The notes beneath the pieces are model-generated. The model did no database searches. It was not told where the DNA came from and was given only the letters and a program-made list of their open reading frames with translations. Source: Candidatus Kouleothrix ribensis (lineage in GTDB: Bacteria > Chloroflexota > Chloroflexia > Chloroflexales > Roseiflexaceae). From it: a stretch of DNA of 64,000 nt. The stretch covers positions 4,960,001 through 5,024,000 of the forward strand of contig JADKGW010000001.1 of NCBI GenBank assembly GCA_016722075.1. Reading direction: 5' to 3'. The position numbers and the translations under genes are program-made. This document shows positions 63,133-64,000 of the stretch, one piece after another (within the stretch, counting starts at the first letter, position 1; each line of letters begins with the position of its first letter).

Positions 63133-64000
63133 CCGCTTTTATCAATACTTACGGCTTTCTGATCACCTCGATGGTGCTGGCGGCAATGCTGGCGCTCTCG
63201 CTGTACCTGCCCCTCATGGCCGGGCAGCTCTCGCTTGCCGGGCCGGGCTTCTATGCCCTGGGCGGCTATATTGCCGCTGTTATGTCGACCAAATACTTTC
63301 CGCCGAGCGCAGGCGGCTTCCCGATCTGGCAGTTGCTGGTCGAGATCGCGCTGGCTGCGCTGGCCTCGGGCGTGCTGGCGGTAGTGGTAGGCGTGCCGGC
63401 GCTCCGGCTGCGCGGGATCTACCTAGCCCTAGCGACGATCGCGTTTGTCGAGATCTTGCGGGTGCTGTCGTTGAACCTCGAGATCACCGGCGGTGCCGTC
63501 GGCATCTTCGGCATCCCGCAGCCATTCCGCACGCAGGTGGGCTACCTGCAGATCGCCGGGCCGATGCTGCTACTGAGCATGTTCTTCGTGTACCGGCTCG
63601 AGCGCATCCGCGTCGGGCGCGCGTTCATCGCCATCCGCGAAGACGAGCTGGCAGCCGATGCGATGGGCATCAGCCCGACGCGCTACAAGGTGCTGGCGTT
63701 TACCATGGGCGCGGTGCTGGCCGGCATGGTCGGCGCGATCAGCGCGCACTTTCTAAACACCTGGAATGCGCGCCAGGGCACCTTCGATGCCAGCATCAGC
63801 TACCTGGCGTTTGTGCTGATCGGCGGCTCGCGCACCTTCGTCGGCCCGGTGGTGGGTGGCCTGGTGCTCACAGCGCTGCCCGAGCTGCTGCGCGCCCTGG
63901 CCGGGTTGGGCGGGTTGCCGGCCTGGCTGGTGCAGTTCTTGCGCGATGGCCGGCTGATCATCTTCGGACTGCTGATCGCGCTCGGCACGGTGTTCTTTCC
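63129..64000 (+). CDS. livM: Branched-chain amino-acid ABC transporter permease LivM, 5' part
   Basis: This starts at the ATG overlapping the livH stop and stays open to the window end (290 codons visible). It begins MTAFINTYGFLITSMVLAAM and shows LSLYLPLMAGQLSLAGPGFY, GVPALRLRGIYLALATIAFV, the EAA loop IAIREDELAADAMGISPTRY and GGSRTFVGPVVGGLVL. These are standard LivM features. The two ATPase genes (livG, livF) would be expected just beyond the window. Confidence 0.93.
   Translation, partial: MTAFINTYGFLITSMVLAAMLALSLYLPLMAGQLSLAGPGFYALGGYIAAVMSTKYFPPSAGGFPIWQLLVEIALAALASGVLAVVVGVPALRLRGIYLALATIAFVEILRVLSLNLEITGGAVGIFGIPQPFRTQVGYLQIAGPMLLLSMFFVYRLERIRVGRAFIAIREDELAADAMGISPTRYKVLAFTMGAVLAGMVGAISAHFLNTWNARQGTFDASISYLAFVLIGGSRTFVGPVVGGLVLTALPELLRALAGLGGLPAWLVQFLRDGRLIIFGLLIALGTVFF

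Overview
The window is GC-rich bacterial chromosome. The gene content fits a Chloroflexota bacterium (class Chloroflexia, a Roseiflexus/Kouleothrix-like filamentous lineage): a KorDABC 2-oxoacid:ferredoxin oxidoreductase, very large MalT/LuxR and STAND (NB-ARC) regulators, many secreted TolB-like propeller and SH3 proteins, spaced-out small operons, and many intergenic hairpin repeats. This assignment is an inference from gene content; no rRNA, tRNA or CRISPR array was found.

Layout. 1-771: 3' end of an amino-acid permease, then a hairpin-rich spacer. 1370-6640 (minus strand): radical-SAM protein, KorD-KorA-KorB-KorC and purB. 6827-7635: PadR regulator with a sigma-70 promoter flanked by operator-like palindromes. 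7894-10970 (minus): serpin, hisG and a creatininase-family hydrolase. 11178-15353: large secreted protein ending in a six-bladed propeller, converging on hisS. 17216-21947: MalT/LuxR regulator followed by two DUF4386 membrane proteins. 22038-30842 (minus): glmS, a PP2C-like/propeller membrane protein, an LPG-synthase-type membrane protein, a DnaQ-like exonuclease fused to a WYL domain, and an SH3 protein. 31159-32995: accD-accA. 33295-39663: prkA-yeaH-spoVR stress operon, with spoVR interrupted by a 400-residue intein. 39720-42240: small hypothetical gene, prmC, HAD phosphatase. 42373-46586: rpmB (minus), then asp23, fakA and two fakB (DegV) genes for exogenous fatty-acid phosphorylation. 46650-51134: gabT-like aminotransferase, Uma2, GNAT, aldehyde dehydrogenase. 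51425-59936: hybrid histidine kinase, amidohydrolase, response regulator with GGDEF, STAND ATPase with TPRs. 60148-60426: HU. 60754-64000: branched-chain amino-acid ABC importer (binding protein, LivH, partial LivM).

The main oddities are the SpoVR intein, whose first LAGLIDADG motif has lost its acidic residue, and two kinds of intergenic palindromes. One kind has arms built from 7-8-nt tandem repeats and sits inside operons. The other is a set of perfect short-loop palindromes; three of them share a core (tgcgctc...gagcgca) but have different, still complementary, outer arms. Also notable are a serpin with a readable reactive-centre loop, a DnaQ-WYL fusion whose catalytic N-terminus has no start codon in frame, a short upstream reading frame overlapping the STAND ATPase start, and a long structured leader in front of prkA.
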